From the NCBI RefSeq assembly GCF_001411495.1, contig NZ_CP012982.1, forward strand, positions 186,001-250,000: DNA of 64,000 nt, read 5' to 3'. Below the pieces are notes generated by a model. It searched no databases. It was not told the origin of the DNA and worked only from the letters and a program-made list of their open reading frames with translations. Shown here one piece after another: positions 63,587-64,000 of this stretch. The position numbers and the translations under genes are program-made. The stretch is from Burkholderia cepacia ATCC 25416. Lineage in GTDB: Bacteria > Pseudomonadota > Gammaproteobacteria > Burkholderiales > Burkholderiaceae. Positions within the stretch are counted from its first letter, which is position 1. Every line of letters begins with the position of its first letter.

Positions 63587-64000
63587 TCAGACGAGCTCGG
63601 GTGTCTGCACGACGCTGATCTCGACGCCGACGGTCGTCGCGCCGAGCCCCGTCACCGGCTGCGCGTCGCGATAGTCGAGGCCGACCGCGATGCGCACGTA
63701 GCGCTCGTCCGGGCAGCGATTCATGAACGGATCGAACCCGACCCAGCCGAGCCCTTCGACATAGGCCTCGGCCCACGCATGGCCGGCCGGCTGCTGCATC
63801 AGCCCGGCCGCTTGCGGCTGCGCACCGAGCGCCGGCTGCGGCAGCCCCTGCGATTGCGCGGCGTGCGACGCGCCGAGCACCTGCTGCATGCCCTCGCCGC
63901 TCTGCAGCGCGAGCGCTTCTTCCTGCTCGTCGTCACCCACGTTCTGCTTCGCGTCGGCGATGCGTTGCATCGCGCTGTCCGCCAGCACGTAGCCCGAGAT
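63587..64000 (-). CDS. transglutaminase-like protein, C-terminal part (5' end outside window)
   Basis: The visible 137 residues contain the His motif GHAWAEAYVEGLGWVGFDP and the Asp in FDPFMNRCPDERYV; the catalytic cysteine would lie beyond the right edge. A Gln/Ala/Gly-rich insertion (HAAQSQGLPQPALGAQPQAA) occupies the loop between the cysteine and histidine. The frame is open through position 64000 (ISGYVLAD). Third transglutaminase of the cluster. Confidence 0.85.
   Translation of the reverse strand: MSGYVLADSAMQRIADAKQNVGDDEQEEALALQSGEGMQQVLGASHAAQSQGLPQPALGAQPQAAGLMQQPAGHAWAEAYVEGLGWVGFDPFMNRCPDERYVRIAVGLDYRDAQPVTGLGATTVGVEISVVQTPELV

Overview
The window is GC-rich, gene-dense DNA with strongly G/C-biased third positions and no rRNA, tRNA, phage, transposase or CRISPR array. 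Gene content and protein style (gentisate pathway, hydroxyproline catabolism, DUF2917, DUF2126/alpha-E transglutaminase block, an extra RpoD-like sigma factor) point to a Burkholderia, probably of the B. cepacia complex and probably a secondary chromosome. That assignment is recognition from memory, not a database result. Both edges cut genes (membrane protein fragment at the left, transglutaminase fragment at the right).

Layout. 1-4.3 kb: methyltransferase, then a lipoprotein phosphoesterase overlapping a di-haem peroxidase. 4.4-8.3 kb: a small gene under a perfect LexA-type box, a MocR regulator divergent from a DUF2917 protein, and a BigR-like sensor with two YeeE/YedE sulfur-transport halves. 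8.3-14.5 kb: complete 3-hydroxybenzoate/gentisate pathway (transporter, 6-hydroxylase, isomerase, hydrolase, dioxygenase) with a divergent LysR regulator. 14.58-14.70 kb: an octanucleotide tandem repeat. 14.7-24.1 kb: trans-4-hydroxy-L-proline catabolism (three-subunit D-hydroxyproline dehydrogenase, epimerase, deaminase, permease, semialdehyde dehydrogenase, imino-acid reductase). 24.3-26.3 kb: ilvD with a good intrinsic terminator. 26.3-36.5 kb: envelope proteins, an RpoD paralogue, a helix-hairpin-helix protein, MerR/DUF2938 and MarR/DHA2-efflux divergent pairs, and a CoA transferase.

37.15-44.46 kb is the most striking block: one promoter, seven almost fully overlapping genes and one terminator. 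It encodes PEP mutase fused to a nucleotidyltransferase, phosphonopyruvate decarboxylase and AEP transaminase, which together make 2-aminoethylphosphonate. It also encodes a second nucleotidyltransferase, a CDP-alcohol phosphatidyltransferase, a 2-oxoglutarate oxygenase and a flippase-like membrane protein. The natural reading is synthesis, possible hydroxylation and membrane translocation of a phosphonolipid.

44.5-47.8 kb is visibly more A/T-rich, with short accessory genes (LprI-like protein, two GNATs, hypotheticals). 47.8-49.0 kb holds an acyltransferase. 49.2-53.4 kb is a second unexplained system: two overlapping LuxR-type helix-turn-helix ORFs, a small membrane protein, a DUF2589 protein with Ig-like repeats, two related proteins and a zinc-ribbon protein, all on the minus strand. 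53.7-56.0 kb has two alpha/beta hydrolases and a small hypothetical. 56.2-64.0 kb carries a transglutaminase, an ATP-grasp/alpha-E fusion, a DUF2126-transglutaminase giant and the end of another transglutaminase, a conserved set thought to make or modify peptide-like bonds.
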